Part shown: positions 5,530 through 7,183 of the stretch, piece by piece
Numbering within the stretch: position 1 is the first letter of the stretch
How the letters are laid out: the number at the start of each line of letters is the position of its first letter
Assembly: GCA_937957815.1 (NCBI GenBank)
Contig: CALFXN010000256.1
Coordinates: 1 to 7,183, forward strand
From: an uncultured Synergistales bacterium
GTDB taxonomy: Bacteria; Synergistota; Synergistia; Synergistales; Aminobacteriaceae
Direction: 5' to 3'
Length of the DNA stretch: 7,183 nucleotides
Program-made: the position numbers and the translations under genes
The notes under the pieces: generated by a model
Told to the model about the DNA's origin: nothing
Database searches by the model: none
The model's input: only the letters and a program-made list of their open reading frames with translations

Positions 5530-7101
5530 CTACTTCTTCACGACGTTTTTGATGAAGAGGAGTTCGAGCGGGGACTCGACGAGCCCCTCGATGTTCGCCC
5601 TGCGGCCGTTGACGTTGTCGAGGACGTAGAGCGTGATCCACGCGGCTTCGCGGACGATGATCTCCTGCGCCTTCGTGTAGGCTTCGATGCGTTTCGCGGG
5701 GTCGTTTTCGGTCATGCCGACATCGATGTACTTGTCGGCCTCGGCGTTCGAGTAGAAGGAACGGTTGTTGCCGCCAGGGACCCACTGGTTCGTGTGGAAC
5801 ATCGGACGGAGCACCCAGTCGGCATCGCCCGTCGAGGGGGACCAGCCCATGAGGATCATCTGCGACTTCGTCTCCTCGGGCTTCCGGGACGTTTCCGAAA
5901 GGAACGCGGCCCAGTCCATCGTCGAGAGCTTCACGTCGGCGCCGACGGCCTTGAGGTATGCCTGGATCGCCTCCGCGACCTTGTAATCCATCGGGTAGCG
6001 GCCGCTCGGCGACCAGAACGTGACCTCGAGTTTCTTCCCGTCCTTGTCGAGGATCTTGTCTCCGTCGGAATCTTTCCATCCGGCCTCGGCGAGAAGCGCC
6101 TTCGCCTTCGCCGGGTCGTAGGTGTATCCCTTGACGGGTGCGTAGCCGTTGACGGCGAACGCCATCGGCGAATCGATCGGGTGCGCGAAGCCCTTCATGA
6201 TGTTCGCGCAGATCGCGGCGCGGTCCACGGCGTAGTTGAACGCCTGGCGGATCCGCATGTCCTTGAGGATCGGGTGCTGCGCGTTTATCGCGACGTACAT
6301 GACGCGCATCCCGGGCTGGATCGTGAGCTTGATGTCCGCGTTCTTCTTCAGCCGCTCGACCTCGAACGTGGCGATCCGCTCGGCGATGTCGAGCTCACCT
6401 GTCTCGAGCTGCATGGTCCGGGCGTTGTCGTCCGGAATGGTCATGAAGACGACCGTGTCGACCTTCGGCTTGCCCTCGCGGTATTTGTCGAACGCCATGA
6501 CGGTGATATTGTCGCCCTTGTGCCAGTTGACGAACTTGAACGGGCAGGTGCCTGAGGGGTTTTTCTTGATTTCGGCCTTCGAGTCGATGAGCGTCGGGTC
6601 GATGATGAGTCCGGCGGTATGGCACATCGTGTGAATGAACGGACCGAAGGACTGGCTCAGGATGAACTGGACGGTCTGGGGATCGACGACCCTCACTTCG
6701 GAGAGGATGGGCTTGAAGAGCGAGGTGCGCTTGTAGTTCCCGCCGATGAGCCGGTCGAAGTTCTTCTTGACGGCCGTCGCGTCGAACGGCGCGCCGCTGT
6801 GGAAGACGACGCCCTTCTTGAGATGGAAGGTCCACGTCTTTCCGTCCGGGGTGACCTCCCACGTGTCCGCGAGGCGAGGGGCGATGACGAGCTTGTCGTC
6901 CTTCACGTCGAAGCCGACGAGCCCCTCGTAGATATTGTGGCAGACCTCTTCGGACGGGTTATCCGTGATGTTCTGCGGATCCAGTTCGACGGGCTCGGCG
7001 CCCTGGCCGACCTTCAGGACCACGCCGGCCGCAAACGCCGGAGCGGCCGCGAGAACCAGAACGAACGCGCACAGTATCGCAATCCGGAAACGGGATTTCA
7101 T
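5530..7101 (-). CDS. Periplasmic peptide/oligopeptide-binding protein of an ABC importer (solute-binding family 5)
   Basis: The product is 523 residues, the usual length for this family. It captures peptides, or less often nickel, glutathione or opines, in the periplasm and delivers them to a Dpp/Opp-type permease. The N-terminus has a basic start, a hydrophobic core and an APAFA cleavage site near residue 24. There is no lipobox, so the mature protein should be soluble and periplasmic, consistent with a diderm envelope. The family signature lies at about 77-109: LADTWEVTPDGKTWTFHLKK, then G-x-x-FHSG-x-PF-x-A. Also typical are IRQAFNYAVDR (284-294), a KALLAEAGW segment and a DSDGDKILDKDGKKL loop (344-358). 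The ATG at 7101 follows AAGGAGG. No permease or ATPase gene lies downstream on this strand, so partners are upstream beyond the window or elsewhere. The ligand cannot be told from sequence; DppA-like or GsiB-like are both possible. Confidence 0.95.
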   Translation of the reverse strand: MKSRFRIAILCAFVLVLAAAPAFAAGVVLKVGQGAEPVELDPQNITDNPSEEVCHNIYEGLVGFDVKDDKLVIAPRLADTWEVTPDGKTWTFHLKKGVVFHSGAPFDATAVKKNFDRLIGGNYKRTSLFKPILSEVRVVDPQTVQFILSQSFGPFIHTMCHTAGLIIDPTLIDSKAEIKKNPSGTCPFKFVNWHKGDNITVMAFDKYREGKPKVDTVVFMTIPDDNARTMQLETGELDIAERIATFEVERLKKNADIKLTIQPGMRVMYVAINAQHPILKDMRIRQAFNYAVDRAAICANIMKGFAHPIDSPMAFAVNGYAPVKGYTYDPAKAKALLAEAGWKDSDGDKILDKDGKKLEVTFWSPSGRYPMDYKVAEAIQAYLKAVGADVKLSTMDWAAFLSETSRKPEETKSQMILMGWSPSTGDADWVLRPMFHTNQWVPGGNNRSFYSNAEADKYIDVGMTENDPAKRIEAYTKAQEIIVREAAWITLYVLDNVNGRRANIEGLVESPLELLFIKNVVKK

Positions 7102-7113
7102 TGGATCACTCAG

Positions 7114-7120
7114 CCTCCTT
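7114..7120 (-). promoter_or_regulatory. Ribosome binding site of the peptide-binding protein
   Basis: On the minus strand AAGGAGG, a perfect Shine-Dalgarno core, lies 12 nt before the ATG at 7099-7101. The spacing is slightly long but acceptable. Only 35 nt of genuine upstream sequence is present before the adapter, so no promoter can be assessed. Confidence 0.85.
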
Positions 7121-7136
7121 CACGGTTTCGTCTTTC

Positions 7137-7183
7137 AGATCGGAAGAGCACACGTCTGAACTCCAGTCACGTGGCCTTATCTC
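7137..7183 (+). other. Illumina TruSeq adapter and index (sequencing artefact, not genomic)
   Basis: The sequence starts with AGATCGGAAGAGCACACGTC at 7137-7156 and continues with the standard indexed-adapter sequence to 7170. An 8-base GTGGCCTT follows (7171-7178), which I recall as TruSeq index 20, then ATCTC, the start of the constant part after the index. The order and spacing are exactly those of the library adapter. Genomic sequence therefore ends at or near 7136. Confidence 0.98.

Noticed and set aside
5063..6079. Minus-strand frame of 338 codons crossing both convergent gene ends
   Set aside because: It covers the intergenic terminator and the ends of two well-supported genes and is very Arg- and Pro-rich, so it is a shadow frame.
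5368..6555. Plus-strand frame of 395 codons opposite the peptide-binding protein
   Set aside because: Its composition is dominated by Arg, Asp, Val, Leu and Gly without motifs, and it opposes a family 5 binding protein with intact signature. It also begins inside the sorting-tail coding region.

Overview
The window looks like one end of a contig from a high-GC diderm bacterium, most likely a member of the Synergistota (Synergistetes). Three observations support this. The large central protein ends in a C-terminal sorting tail of the Synerg-CTERM type (a GGGC-x-GFAP motif, a short hydrophobic helix and a basic end). A family 5 peptide-binding protein lies next to it, a class that peptide- and amino-acid-fermenting Synergistetes carry in large numbers. 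All three genes are strongly biased to G or C at third codon positions. The taxonomic call rests mainly on the sorting tail.

Layout. Positions 2-1642 (+) are the 3' part of an ABC exporter whose motifs resemble the NHLM-type (nitrile-hydratase-leader-peptide) microcin export family; its 5' end is outside the window. Positions 1643-1904 are non-coding and hold a terminator-like hairpin, a perfect 10-bp inverted repeat and a C/G/C homopolymer cluster. Positions 1905-5417 (+) encode a 1170-residue secreted surface protein made of two tandem copies of a beta-helix plus 'choice-of-anchor Q'-like module, two Pro/Thr linkers, an unrecognised C-terminal domain and the sorting tail. Positions 5418-5529 separate two convergent genes and carry a strong hairpin terminator candidate. 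Positions 5530-7101 (-) encode a periplasmic peptide/oligopeptide-binding protein. Positions 7137-7183 are not biological: they are Illumina TruSeq adapter plus index left in the assembly.

How the parts relate. The exporter is probably the last gene of a peptide-export cluster that lies upstream, out of view. The beta-helix protein is likely its own transcription unit: exported by Sec, then processed or anchored through the sorting tail to act at the cell surface. The binding protein is on the opposite strand with no permease genes downstream, so it is monocistronic or the last gene of an operon beyond the adapter boundary. I see no evidence that the three form one pathway. The most unusual biology is the duplicated beta-helix surface protein; the clearest anomaly is the adapter at the right end.
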